A stretch of DNA of 64,000 bases, taken from contig JBGANQ010000002.1 in assembly GCA_044222245.1 (NCBI GenBank), positions 62,001 through 126,000 of the forward strand, in the 5' to 3' direction. The stretch's first letter is position 1. Every line of letters begins with the position of its first letter. Position numbers and translations under genes: made by a program. This document shows, in pieces, positions 44,732 through 53,352 of this stretch. The DNA comes from CALFML01 sp044222245. GTDB lineage: Bacteria > Myxococcota_A > Polyangia > Palsa-1104 > JAEUJZ01. Under the pieces are notes generated by a model. The model was not told the origin of the DNA. It searched no databases and saw only the letters and a program-made list of their open reading frames with translations.

Positions 44732-45133
44732 GAGGGTCCTCCTATTGGCACGGTCTTGCGACTCTCCGGCCCCGGGGTCCGGGGCTGGGTTGCGAGCGTT
44801 GTTACCTTTAATTTCCAATTGACCATTTTTTTCCACTCTGACCTGGCGGTTTTAATGGGTACCTATCTGGTATTTCCATTGCCGTTTAACGGTATGTTTC
44901 GCTACCTCTCTACAAACCCACCATTTCGGCCTACCTTCACCCACCACAAGCAATTCCGGTCACGGCTATCACGCCGTTGGCGGTGCAGCAACTAAAATGC
45001 AATTCTTCTCTATGCGTATATCGGTGAGCAGAAAAGCTTATTGCTGCACGGGTCGTAAAGATACTGCGATGAACTCGCTTATGAGGTTCAGGATGGCTGC
45101 TCTACGTTTGATGGGTTGCAAAGGGGCGCTTCC
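44732..45133. promoter_or_regulatory. AT-rich divergent control region
   Basis: 402 bases between divergent genes, much richer in A+T than the surroundings. CCGTT-T-AACGG (44882-44892) is an inverted repeat, and TACCT recurs at least four times (near 44810, 44860, 44900 and 44932). These are candidate sites for the HTH product of 43205. No exact promoter can be named. Confidence 0.45.
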
Positions 45134-46636
45134 ATGAGGGGGCTTTACATCCCGCCAGCCGGCGTCACCGCCGAGGCGATCGGCCCGGCCAGCCCCTACC
45201 GCGGGGCCCTGCCGGCCGAGATCGCCGACCACGCGCCGCCGCCCAGCGATCGTGGCCTGACCGGCGAGGCGGCGCGCAGCGAGTGCCCGCGCGTGCTGGT
45301 CGTCGAGCCATGCAAGGCGCACGCCAACGCCCTCATCCTCGTCTTGCAGCGCGCCGGGTTCACCGTCGCCCATGCGGCGAGCGCCGAGGAGGCGGTAGAG
45401 CGCGCACTGCGCTGCACCACGTTCCACCTGATCCTCTCCGAGCTGAAGCTGCCCGGGCAGAGTGGGCTGGGGCTCTTGCGGCGGGTCCGCCAGGCGTGTC
45501 CGGCCACCGCCTTTTTCGTTCTGACCGGACAGCCGGACGTCGCCACTTCGGTGAGCGCGCTGGCGCTGGGGGCGGATGAGTACCTGACCAAGCCGCTCGA
45601 TGAGACGCGGCTGGTGGCGCTGTGCGTGGCGGCGGCGGCGCGCACCCCGCGGCTTCTGCGCAGCGCCCTGCGCGCCCCCGAGGCGTGTGTCGAGGCGCCG
45701 TCGCGCGCCGAGAACGCCGAGCTGCAGGCGCAGTCGCCGGCGATGCGCGAGCTGCTACTGCGGGTGCGCGGCCTGTCGCAGTCCGCTGCCCCGGTGCTCT
45801 TGCGCGGGGAGCCGGGAGCGGGCAAGCGGCTCGTCGGTCAGCTGCTGCACCGCCTGTCGGCGCGCGCCGCCGGGCCGCTGCTCATCGTCCGCCCCGAGGA
45901 GCTCAGCCGCGACCTTTTGCGCACCGAGCTGTGGGGTCGCGCCGAGTCGGCGGCGCCCGAGCAGCCGGGGGCGGTGGTGCGGGCCAGCGGCGGCTCGCTG
46001 CTCATCACCGAGGTCGAGCGCCTGTCGGCCGCCGATCGCTGGCTGCTGGCGCGGCTCATCACCCGCGGCCTTTACCGGCCGGTGGGCGCCAGCGAGGAGC
46101 GGGCGGTGGCGGTGCGGGTGCTGCTGACCACAGCGCAGCCGACGGCGCTCGGCACCGGCGACTTTGAAGAGGAGCTCCTCCCCGGCCTGCGCTGCGTCGA
46201 GCTGCGCGTGCCGCCGCTGCGCGAGCGCGCCGATGACCTGCTGCCGCTCTCGCTGCAGCTGCTCGATGAGATAGCCGCCCGCCGCGGTGAGCCGGCGCTG
46301 ACGCTGCCGCCGCAGAGCGCGCGGCTGCTGCTCGCCTACAGCTGGCCTGGCAACGGCAGCGAGCTGCGCGCGGTGCTGCAGAAGGCGGCGCAGCGGGCCA
46401 CCGGACCGCAGCTCACGCCCGAGCTGCTCCCGAGCGAGCTGACCCTCCCGCTGACCACGGCGCCGGCCGCGCAGCGACCGCCGCCGAACCTCAAGGGACG
46501 GCGCCGGTCGCTCGGTCGCGACGGGGTCCGGCTGACCGCCGGCATGCTCGCGAGCTGGCCGCGCCTCACCCTGGCCCGGGCGCTGCGCGAGCGGCGGCGG
46601 CAGCAGCATCGGGAGGCGCCGCGCGATGGACTCTAG
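45134..46636 (+). CDS. degenerate NtrC-like regulator: pseudo-receiver plus AAA+ domain
   Basis: 500 aa. Receiver domain at about 53-170: the phosphoacceptor Asp is replaced by Glu (E103 in LSELKLPGQSG), and the two acidic pocket residues by Glu-Pro (VVEPC). T131 and K153 are kept. The AAA+ domain has a Walker A (GEPGAGKRLVG), but the GAFTGA loop that contacts sigma-54 is missing (region LWGRAESAAPEQPGAV), and Walker B is ITEVERL instead of a DE pair. There is no clear C-terminal Fis HTH. AAAGGGG precedes the ATG. Probably neither phosphorylated nor a sigma-54 activator; may partner the next gene, which overlaps it. Confidence 0.85.
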   Translation: MRGLYIPPAGVTAEAIGPASPYRGALPAEIADHAPPPSDRGLTGEAARSECPRVLVVEPCKAHANALILVLQRAGFTVAHAASAEEAVERALRCTTFHLILSELKLPGQSGLGLLRRVRQACPATAFFVLTGQPDVATSVSALALGADEYLTKPLDETRLVALCVAAAARTPRLLRSALRAPEACVEAPSRAENAELQAQSPAMRELLLRVRGLSQSAAPVLLRGEPGAGKRLVGQLLHRLSARAAGPLLIVRPEELSRDLLRTELWGRAESAAPEQPGAVVRASGGSLLITEVERLSAADRWLLARLITRGLYRPVGASEERAVAVRVLLTTAQPTALGTGDFEEELLPGLRCVELRVPPLRERADDLLPLSLQLLDEIAARRGEPALTLPPQSARLLLAYSWPGNGSELRAVLQKAAQRATGPQLTPELLPSELTLPLTTAPAAQRPPPNLKGRRRSLGRDGVRLTAGMLASWPRLTLARALRERRRQQHREAPRDGL

Positions 46637-47747
46637 CCCGCGCAGCGAAGGGGGGGCCGCCCAGGGGGCGCAGCTGCAGACGCTGGGCGCGCTGCGCTCG
46701 GTCTGCGCCAGCATGCACCGCCTGTTTGGTCACGTCCGCAACATCGCGCAGTCCGACGCCGCGGTGCTGCTGCTCGGTGAGAGCGGCGTCGGCAAGGAGC
46801 TGCTGGCGCGGACCCTGCACGAGCTGTCCCCGCGCCGTGGTCGCCGCCTGGTGGTGCTGGTCTGCACCGGCCTGTCGGCAGCGCGGCTCGGCGCCGCCCT
46901 GTACGGCGAGGAGCCGCCGGCGATCCTCAAGCGGCCGGCGCGCCTGCCGGCGACCGCCGCCCCACTCCAAGGGCCCGAGGGCCGGCGACCAGCGACCGGA
47001 CGGCACAGCGGCGCGCTCGCCCAGGCGTGCGGCGGGACCCTGCTCCTGGACGACGTGGCGGCGCTTGATGCAGAGGGGCAGTCCGAGCTGCTGCGGGCGG
47101 TCAACAGCGAGCCGTCGCTACAGCGGCTGTCGAGTCGGCGCGGCCCGCGGCTGCGCCTGCTGTCGACGAGCACCGAGGACATCGCCAAGGCGGTGCGGCT
47201 GGGCCGCTTCCGTCCTGACTTATACCACCGCCTGGCCGCCGCCCGGCTCGAGGTCCCGCCGCTGCGTGAGCGGCGCGGCGACGTCGCCCTGCTCGCCGGC
47301 GAGCTGCTGGCGGCGGCAGCGGCGCACCACCGCCGGCCGCTGCCCACCCTGCATCCCGAGGCGCTGGCGCTGCTCGCCGGCTATCCCTTTCCCGGCAACC
47401 TGCGCGAGCTGCGCGACGTGATGGAGCTGGCCCTGCTGCACAGCCGCGGCCCGGTGCTGCGGGCGGCCGATCTGGTGGAGCTGCTGTACGCGGTGCCGGT
47501 GCCGCCGCGGGTCGAGATTCCGCTCGGCTGGACCCTGGCGGCGGCCGAGCGCGAGGTCATCCTGCAGACCCTCGCCGCGCACCGCGGCAACCGCCAGGAG
47601 ACCGCCGACACCCTGGCCATCTCGCGACGCACCCTCTACGAGAAACTGGCCCGCTACAAGGCCCAGGACGGCACCGCCCTGCGCGCTGGACGGCGCCCCC
47701 CGCGCCGCCGGCAGGCCGCACGCGCCGCGCCCGAGCCAGGCTGCTAG
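46626..47747 (+). CDS. degenerate sigma-54-activator-like AAA+ protein with Fis-type HTH
   Basis: 373 aa. Walker A GESGVGKELLA (51-57), Walker B GGTLLLDDVAAL, arginine-finger region (FRPDLYHRLAAARLEVPPLR) and YPFPGNLRELRDV are present. The GAFTGA loop is absent, replaced by a Pro/Ala/Arg-rich stretch (LKRPARLPATAAPLQG). A C-terminal Fis HTH (HRGNRQETADTLAISRRTLY) should bind DNA. No receiver domain. Start overlaps the stop of the previous gene by 11 bases. This HTH could serve both proteins if they form mixed hexamers (inference). Confidence 0.88.
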   Translation: MDSSPRSEGGAAQGAQLQTLGALRSVCASMHRLFGHVRNIAQSDAAVLLLGESGVGKELLARTLHELSPRRGRRLVVLVCTGLSAARLGAALYGEEPPAILKRPARLPATAAPLQGPEGRRPATGRHSGALAQACGGTLLLDDVAALDAEGQSELLRAVNSEPSLQRLSSRRGPRLRLLSTSTEDIAKAVRLGRFRPDLYHRLAAARLEVPPLRERRGDVALLAGELLAAAAAHHRRPLPTLHPEALALLAGYPFPGNLRELRDVMELALLHSRGPVLRAADLVELLYAVPVPPRVEIPLGWTLAAAEREVILQTLAAHRGNRQETADTLAISRRTLYEKLARYKAQDGTALRAGRRPPRRRQAARAAPEPGC

Positions 47748-49393
47748 CGCGCGGTCGCCGGCGGCTGTAGCCAGGTGGCGCGCAGCCCGAGGTAGCTGGT
47801 GTTGAAGTAGTGGACAAAGCCGCGCACCGAGTCGCGCATCGCCTCGTGCTGGGCGGAGTGGAACAGGAAGACGTGCGGCGCCAGGTCGAGGACGCGGCGC
47901 TGCGCGGCGGCATAGATGCGGCGGCGCTCGTCGCCGTCCGCGGTGCGCCGACCGGCTTCTAGGAGCTTGTCGAGCTCGCCGTCGACCAGCCCGCCGACGT
48001 TCTGTCCGCCGCGGCTGTGCAGCGGCTCGTAGAGGAAGTCATCGGGGTCGGCCAGCCCCGACTCGCCCCACAGCGCCGCGGTGAAGCGGCGCTCGAGCAC
48101 CTGCGGCAGAAACAGGCTCCAGTCGAGCACCCGCAGCCGCACCCGCACCCCGATCTCCTGCAGGTTGGCGACGATCACCTCGGCCGGGGCGCGCAGGAAA
48201 TCGTAGGTGCTGGTGCACAGCAGGGTCAGCGTGAAGCCGCGGGGCAGCCCCGCCTGGCGCAGCAGCTCGCGGGCGCGACCGAGCTGGCGCTCCCGGTAGG
48301 GGCTGTCGCGCACGGCGAACTGGCTGCCCGGCGGCACGCTCGCCCCCGCCGCGGCGACGCCGCCGACGCCAAACAGCGCCATGGCGACCACCGCCTCGCG
48401 GTCGATGGCGTAGGCCAGTGCCTGCCGCACCCGCGCGTCGTCGAGCGGCGGCACCCGGGTGTTGAGCACCAGCGAGCGGAAGTTGGTCCCGACGCCCCCG
48501 ACGACACGCAGGGCGGGCTGGCGCTGCAGCAGCGCCACGTCGGCGGCCGGCACGTACTCGATGAAGTCGACGTAGCCGGTGCGCAGCGCCAGGGTGCGGG
48601 CGCTCGGGTCGGGGAAGAAGCGGAACTCGATGCCGTCGAGGTAGGGCAGGGGACGGCCGCTGCCGTCGCGCCCCCAGTAGCCGGGGTAGCGCTGCAGGAC
48701 CAGGCGCGTCTGCGGCTGATAGTCGACCAGGCGAAACGGCCCGGTGCCAATGGCGACCCGCTGCAGCTCGTCGCCGCGGCGCACCACGTGGGCGGGCACG
48801 ATGGCGTTCATGCTGAACGCCAGCTTCGACAAAAGCGGCCCGAGCGGGGTGCGCAGGCGGACCTGCACCGTGTGCGGTCCGGTGGCCACCACTGCCGCGA
48901 TGGCGGCGAAGTCCTCGGCGCGCGGCGAGGCCACGGCTGGATCCTTGAGGCGCAGCAGCGAGAACACGACATCCGCGGCCGTCAGCGGCGCGCCGTCGTG
49001 AAAGGTGACGTCGCGGCGCAGCTCGAAGGTGTAGGTGCGGCCGTCGGGGGTGATGGTCCACGCGGCGGCCAGGCCGGGCAACAGCTGGCCGTCGGGGGCG
49101 AAGGTGACCAGGGTGTCGTAGACGTTCTCCAGCAGGTTGCGCGTCGCCGTGGAGTTGGTGGTGTGCGGATCGAGGCCGATCGGATCGGTCTGCATGCCGG
49201 CGCGCAGCACGCCGCCGTAGCGCGGCGTCGCGGGGGCGCTCGGCTGGCCCTGGGCGCGGCCGCCGAGCGTCACCACCAGCGCGACGAGCCCGACGGCCCC
49301 CGCGAGCGGCAAGCGGCGCGGCGCCCTCGGCTCGCGAGCGCTGGGCGGGACGGCAGCGGGACAAGCAATCAGGGGCAAGCGGCGGGTCGGCAT
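47744..49393 (-). CDS. ABC transporter substrate-binding protein, family 5 (peptide/nickel type)
   Basis: 549 aa. Signal peptide after an Arg-rich start (LPLAGAVGLVALVVTLGGRAQG); no lipobox Cys, so periplasmic. Family-5 features: GGVLRAGMQTDPIGLDPH, LLENVYDTLVTFAPDGQLLP, AAAWTITPDGRTYTFELRRD, VTFHDGAPLTAADVVFSLLR, DDARVRQALAYAIDREAVV. Ligands are peptides, nickel or sugars for different members; none can be chosen here. Start codon is three bases beyond the permease stop upstream, so it is the third gene of the operon. It overlaps the convergent HTH-AAA+ gene by four bases. Confidence 0.9.
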   Translation of the reverse strand: MPTRRLPLIACPAAVPPSAREPRAPRRLPLAGAVGLVALVVTLGGRAQGQPSAPATPRYGGVLRAGMQTDPIGLDPHTTNSTATRNLLENVYDTLVTFAPDGQLLPGLAAAWTITPDGRTYTFELRRDVTFHDGAPLTAADVVFSLLRLKDPAVASPRAEDFAAIAAVVATGPHTVQVRLRTPLGPLLSKLAFSMNAIVPAHVVRRGDELQRVAIGTGPFRLVDYQPQTRLVLQRYPGYWGRDGSGRPLPYLDGIEFRFFPDPSARTLALRTGYVDFIEYVPAADVALLQRQPALRVVGGVGTNFRSLVLNTRVPPLDDARVRQALAYAIDREAVVAMALFGVGGVAAAGASVPPGSQFAVRDSPYRERQLGRARELLRQAGLPRGFTLTLLCTSTYDFLRAPAEVIVANLQEIGVRVRLRVLDWSLFLPQVLERRFTAALWGESGLADPDDFLYEPLHSRGGQNVGGLVDGELDKLLEAGRRTADGDERRRIYAAAQRRVLDLAPHVFLFHSAQHEAMRDSVRGFVHYFNTSYLGLRATWLQPPATAR

Positions 49394-49396
49394 CGG

Positions 49397-50332
49397 TCAG
49401 GGCCTGGCCAGGTCCGGCGCGTCTGCCGGCGGCAGCGCCCGGCCGGTCAGCGCCCGGCGCAGCCCGTCGCCGAGCAGGTTACAGCCGAGCACGACCAGCG
49501 CCAGCAGGGCGCCCGGCGCCAGCGAGCCCCAGGGCGACAGCAGCAAGTAGCGACGACCGTCGGCGATCATCTCGCCCCAGCTCGGCTCGGGCGGCTGCGT
49601 GCCCAGGCCGAGGAACGACAGCGAGGCCTCGGCGAGCAGGGCGGCAGCCAGGCGCAGCGTCACCTCGATGAAGATCGGCGCCGCGGCGTTGGGCAGCACG
49701 GTGCGCCACAGGATGTGCAGGTCGGAGGCGCCCAGGGCGCGGCAGGCCTCGACGTAGGTCTCGTGGCGGACGGCGAGCACGGCGGCCCGGCTCACCCGCA
49801 GCAGCGGCCCCATGTAGATAAGGCCGATCGCCAGCGCGACATTGTAGCGGCGTCCGAAGCTGAACCCGTCGCTCCCCAGGTCCTGGTCGAGGAAGGTCAG
49901 GATCGCCAGGCACAGAAGCAGCGCCGGCAGCGCCAGCAGGACATCGGCGAGCCGGCACAGCAGCTGATCCAGCCGCCCGCCGTAGTAGCCGGCTAGCAGC
50001 CCCGCGCCGCCGCCGCCGAGCAGCGCCCACAGAACCGCCAGCGCCGCGGTGCCCAGCGAGTGCTGCGCCCCACACAGCATGCGGGTGAGGGTATCGCGGC
50101 CGTAAGGGTCGGTGCCTAGCGGGTGGCGCAGCGACGGCCCCTGCAGCAGGGCGCTGCCATCGAGCCGCAGCGGATCGTAGGGCGAGACCAGCGGTGCCAG
50201 CAGCGCCGCCAGCACCACCGCCAAAAGGACCAGCGCCCCAGCGCGTCCCCGTCGTGGCAGCCGCTGCCAGAAGGCGGTGAGCGGGCGCCCCAGCCGAGCC
50301 GCCAGGCGACCAGCGAGCCGGATCGCCCTCAT
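49397..50332 (-). CDS. ABC transporter permease, DppC/OppC type
   Basis: 311 aa, inner membrane. Six hydrophobic segments. The N-terminal OppC_N part has LAPLVSPYDPLRLDG, LGTDPYGRDTLTRMLCGA, and the EAA loop with EACRALGASDLHILWRTVLP sits before NAAAPIFIEVTLRLA and SFLGLGTQPPEPSWGEMI. Start overlaps the stop of the DppB-type gene by ATGA. It forms the translocation channel with that permease. Confidence 0.93.
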   Translation of the reverse strand: MRAIRLAGRLAARLGRPLTAFWQRLPRRGRAGALVLLAVVLAALLAPLVSPYDPLRLDGSALLQGPSLRHPLGTDPYGRDTLTRMLCGAQHSLGTAALAVLWALLGGGGAGLLAGYYGGRLDQLLCRLADVLLALPALLLCLAILTFLDQDLGSDGFSFGRRYNVALAIGLIYMGPLLRVSRAAVLAVRHETYVEACRALGASDLHILWRTVLPNAAAPIFIEVTLRLAAALLAEASLSFLGLGTQPPEPSWGEMIADGRRYLLLSPWGSLAPGALLALVVLGCNLLGDGLRRALTGRALPPADAPDLARP

Positions 50333-51279
50333 GGGGCACGCAGCCGCGGGTCGAGCAGCGCGTACAGCGCGTCGACCACCAGGTTGACCGCGATGACCGC
50401 GACGCCGATCGCCAGCGTCGCCCCCTGCACGACCGGGTAGTCGCGCAGGTTGATGCCCTCGATGGCCAGGCGGCCGACGCCGGGGATGCCGAACACCTGC
50501 TCGACGATCACGGCGCCGCCGAGCAGGTTGCCAAGCTGCAGCCCGATGGCGGTGCACAGCGGCAGGGCGGCGTTGCGCAGGGCGTGGCGGTAGCGCACCG
50601 CGCGCTCGCGCAGGCCCTTGGCGCGGGCGGTGCGGATGTAGTCGCGGCGCAGCTCTGCCGCCACGGTGGCGCGGCCGATCCGCCACAGCGGGGCCATGAG
50701 CAGCAGCGACAGCGTGACCACCGGCAGACACAGGTGGCGCAGGTGCTGGATAAGCGAGTCCTGCAGCGGCACCCAGCCCGCCGGCGGCAGCCAGCCCAGG
50801 CGCAGCGCGAACAGCAGCCCGAGCAGCAGCGCGAGGAAGAAGTGCGGCAGCGCCAGCAGCAGCGAGCTCAGCGCCCCCAGCGTCCGATCCAGCCACGCGC
50901 CGGGACGGGCCGCCGCGGCCACCGCCAGCGGCACCGCCAGCGCGGTGGCGAGGGCGACGCTCACCACCGCGAGCTCGAGGGTCACCGGGCCGCGCAGCCA
51001 CAGGTCAGTGGCCACCTTGCGGCCGGTGCGCAGCGAGGTGCCCAGGTCGCCGTGCAGCAGGGCCGCGAAGAAGCGCCAGAGCTGCACCTGCAGCGGCTGA
51101 TCCAGCCCGAGCAGCCGGCGCAGCTCGGCCAGCCGCTCGGGCGAGGCGCTGCTGTCGGGGCCGACGAGGCTCGTCACCGCGTCCCCGGGCAGCAGCCGCG
51201 ACAGCAGGAACACCAGCAGCGCGATCCCGACCAGCGTCGGGACGCTCAGCAGCAAGCGGCGAAGAGCCAGGCCCAGCAT
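50329..51279 (-). CDS. ABC transporter permease, DppB/OppB type
   Basis: 316 aa, inner membrane, about six helices. LRRLLLSVPTLVGIALLVFL, LLPGDAVTSLVGPD, LGLDQPLQVQLWRFFAALLH and GDLGTSLRTGRKV are the classical OppB start, and the EAA-type loop YIRTARAKGLRERAVRYRHA with LRNAALPLC is present. ATG 51279 has AGGA about eight bases upstream; the frame extends upstream without coding sense. First gene of a three-gene operon (permease, permease, binding protein). No ATPase gene lies nearby, so a shared or distant ATPase must serve it. Confidence 0.93.
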   Translation of the reverse strand: MLGLALRRLLLSVPTLVGIALLVFLLSRLLPGDAVTSLVGPDSSASPERLAELRRLLGLDQPLQVQLWRFFAALLHGDLGTSLRTGRKVATDLWLRGPVTLELAVVSVALATALAVPLAVAAAARPGAWLDRTLGALSSLLLALPHFFLALLLGLLFALRLGWLPPAGWVPLQDSLIQHLRHLCLPVVTLSLLLMAPLWRIGRATVAAELRRDYIRTARAKGLRERAVRYRHALRNAALPLCTAIGLQLGNLLGGAVIVEQVFGIPGVGRLAIEGINLRDYPVVQGATLAIGVAVIAVNLVVDALYALLDPRLRAP

Positions 51280-51970
51280 CAGCGGTTCCTCCGCCCGCAT
51301 GATAGGCGGTCCGCGCCCAACCCTTGGCCGCATCTTGCCTTCGCGGCGCCAAAATGCGCCGCGAGCGCGCTTCGGCTGCCCCTGTCGGCGACGTCGCTGG
51401 CAAAGCAAGGAGCAATTTAAGGCAGAGCGCTGAACGCAATGCACAGTCCGCTACGCAGCTGTCTGCCAAGCCGCTACCAGCTTGATCGAGAAGTCGAGCT
51501 AACCGCCAATCCGGGATAACTGCAGCCCAAGCTTAGGCCCTCAAGTTTTGCTACTTTCGGTCCCTATGTTTGTTTGGGCTTATGCGCCTTTCAGCGGCCA
51601 ATTTGTGGCAATCAAATTGCGCAGTCGGCCCCGGGACCTGGCAGCGGGCGGCCGGCGCCTTGGCGATCGCGGCGATTGCGGCGCGCGCGCAAGTTTTACC
51701 CCCTGTTGCCTCATGCGCAGCCGCGGCTCCGACGGGATGAGCTGCGTCCCGGCGAAAAGCCGGACACTTTTCGCCGCTGTGACCGACGGGAAAGGTCGGG
51801 ACGCAAACTGAGGTAAATCGGGCTTCCAGGTGCACGTTCACTGCGGCGCCGGCGGCCTGAAGATCCGGCTCTTGTCAGGTCGCCACGCCTCCTTACAGTC
51901 CGCTGCTTTCCCGGCGCCCGACCGGCGCGCGCCTTTGGACTTTCCTCGGGCGCTGCTAGACTGCCAGCCC
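51280..51970. other. divergent intergenic stretch between permease and rlmN
   Basis: About 690 bases without a coding frame. CAATTTG-seven bases-CAAATTG (51599-51619) is a perfect inverted repeat and a candidate operator for either side. No RNA gene recognised. Confidence 0.5.
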
Positions 51971-53203
51971 ATGAAGCAGGACCTGCGCGACCTCGGCTAT
52001 GACGAGACCATTTCTTTAGCGCTGCGCCTCGGCGAGCGGCGGTTTCGCGGCGAGCAGCTTTTCCGCTGGGTGCACGCCCGCCTGTGCGAGGACGTCGCCG
52101 AGATGACCGATGTCAGCCGGGCGCTGCGCGCGCGCCTGGTCGATGAGGTGGCGATCGGCCGCCTGACGATCGAGCTCGCCCAGGTCTCGGTCGACGGCAC
52201 GCGCAAGCTGCGGCTGCGCACCGCCGACAACCGCGTCATGGAGAGCGTGCTCATCCCCGATGCCGACGCCCGCAGCGGGCAGAGCGAGCCCGCCGGCCCG
52301 CCCCCCGCGCTGGCCGCCGCCGAGCCGGCAGACGAGGACGACGGCGAGGACGAGGACGGGGCGGGCGCCGAGCGCAAAAAGCTCACCCAGTGCATCTCTT
52401 CGCAGATCGGCTGCGCCATCGACTGTGACTTCTGCGCCACCGCCAAGCTCGGCTTTGGTCGCCACCTGTCGGTCAGCGAGATCGTCAGCCAGGTCTACCA
52501 GGCCGAGCGCCTGCTGCAAGGGCTGCCCGCCGACGATCCGACGCGGCGCGCCGGCGGCGATCGGGTGACCAACCTGGTTTTTATGGGCATGGGCGAGCCG
52601 CTGCACAACTATGACAACGTGCTGCGCGCCATCCGCGTGCTCCTGCACCCGCTCGGGCGCAACTTCTCGCGGCGGCGCATCACGGTGTCGACCTCGGGGC
52701 TGGTGCCGGCCATCGATCGCCTGGCGGGGGAGGGGGTGCCGGTCAACCTGGCGGTGTCGCTGAACGCCTCGTGCGACGAGCAGCGCGATCGCATCATGCC
52801 GATCAACAAAAAATACCCCCTGGCCGAGCTGCTCGCCGCCCTGCGCCGCTTCCCGCTGGAGCGCCGCCAGCGCATCACCTTCGAGTACGTGCTCTTGCGC
52901 GGGGTCAACGACTCGCTGCAGGACGCCCGCCGCCTGCCCGAGCTGCTGCGCGGCATCCCCTGCAAGCTGAACGTCATCCCGTGGAACCCGCACCCGCACA
53001 GCCCCTACCAGCGGCCCGAGCTGCAGCGCGTCCTGGCGTTTCAGGCCGAGGCGATGCGCCAGGGCTTCTCGGTCTACATCCGCAAGACCCGCGGCGTCGA
53101 CATCGATGCCGCCTGCGGCCAGCTCGCCGCCGAGAACGACCCGCGCGCCGGCCAGGCCCGCAAGCTGCGCAGCCTGCCGGTCCTTACGGGGCCGACGGCT
53201 TAG
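51971..53203 (+). CDS. rlmN: 23S rRNA/tRNA (adenine-C2) methyltransferase RlmN
   Basis: Radical-SAM enzyme methylating C2 of A2503 in 23S rRNA and of A37 in some tRNAs. Features: LGERRFRGEQLFRWVHARLC, CISSQIGCAIDCDFCATAKL with the CxxxCxxC cluster, NLVFMGMGEPLHNYDNV, VSTSGLVPAI, NLAVSLNASCDEQRDRIMPI, and the methyl-carrier Cys in IDAACGQL. Length 410 aa exceeds the usual 350-390 because of an acidic insertion of about 45 residues (PADEDDGEDEDGAGAERKK) just before the SAM cluster. ATG 51971 is the first with family sequence. Its TAG stop is the first three bases of structured repeat copy 2. Confidence 0.95.
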   Translation: MKQDLRDLGYDETISLALRLGERRFRGEQLFRWVHARLCEDVAEMTDVSRALRARLVDEVAIGRLTIELAQVSVDGTRKLRLRTADNRVMESVLIPDADARSGQSEPAGPPPALAAAEPADEDDGEDEDGAGAERKKLTQCISSQIGCAIDCDFCATAKLGFGRHLSVSEIVSQVYQAERLLQGLPADDPTRRAGGDRVTNLVFMGMGEPLHNYDNVLRAIRVLLHPLGRNFSRRRITVSTSGLVPAIDRLAGEGVPVNLAVSLNASCDEQRDRIMPINKKYPLAELLAALRRFPLERRQRITFEYVLLRGVNDSLQDARRLPELLRGIPCKLNVIPWNPHPHSPYQRPELQRVLAFQAEAMRQGFSVYIRKTRGVDIDAACGQLAAENDPRAGQARKLRSLPVLTGPTA

Positions 53204-53317
53204 CAGGCTGAGGCAAGACTCCCGCGCGACCTGAGCTCGGGTCCGGCCGTGCGCACCGCCAAGAGGCTCCGCGCGCCCAAGCCTGGGCCGCTTGCTACCT
53301 TATACCTCAGCCTGCTA
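53201..53317. repeat. intergenic structured repeat, copy 2 (rlmN end)
   Basis: Lies between convergent rlmN and the hydantoinase gene. TAGCAGGCTGAGG (53201-53213, including the rlmN stop) pairs perfectly with CCTCAGCCTGCTA (53305-53317). The interior matches copy 1 (16 identical bases at 53237-53252, 13/14 at GGGCCGCTTGCTAC), while both arms differ from copy 1 in sequence. Confidence 0.78.
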
Positions 53318-53352
53318 GGCGCGGGCGCGGGAGCTGGTAATTTTGGGAGTCG

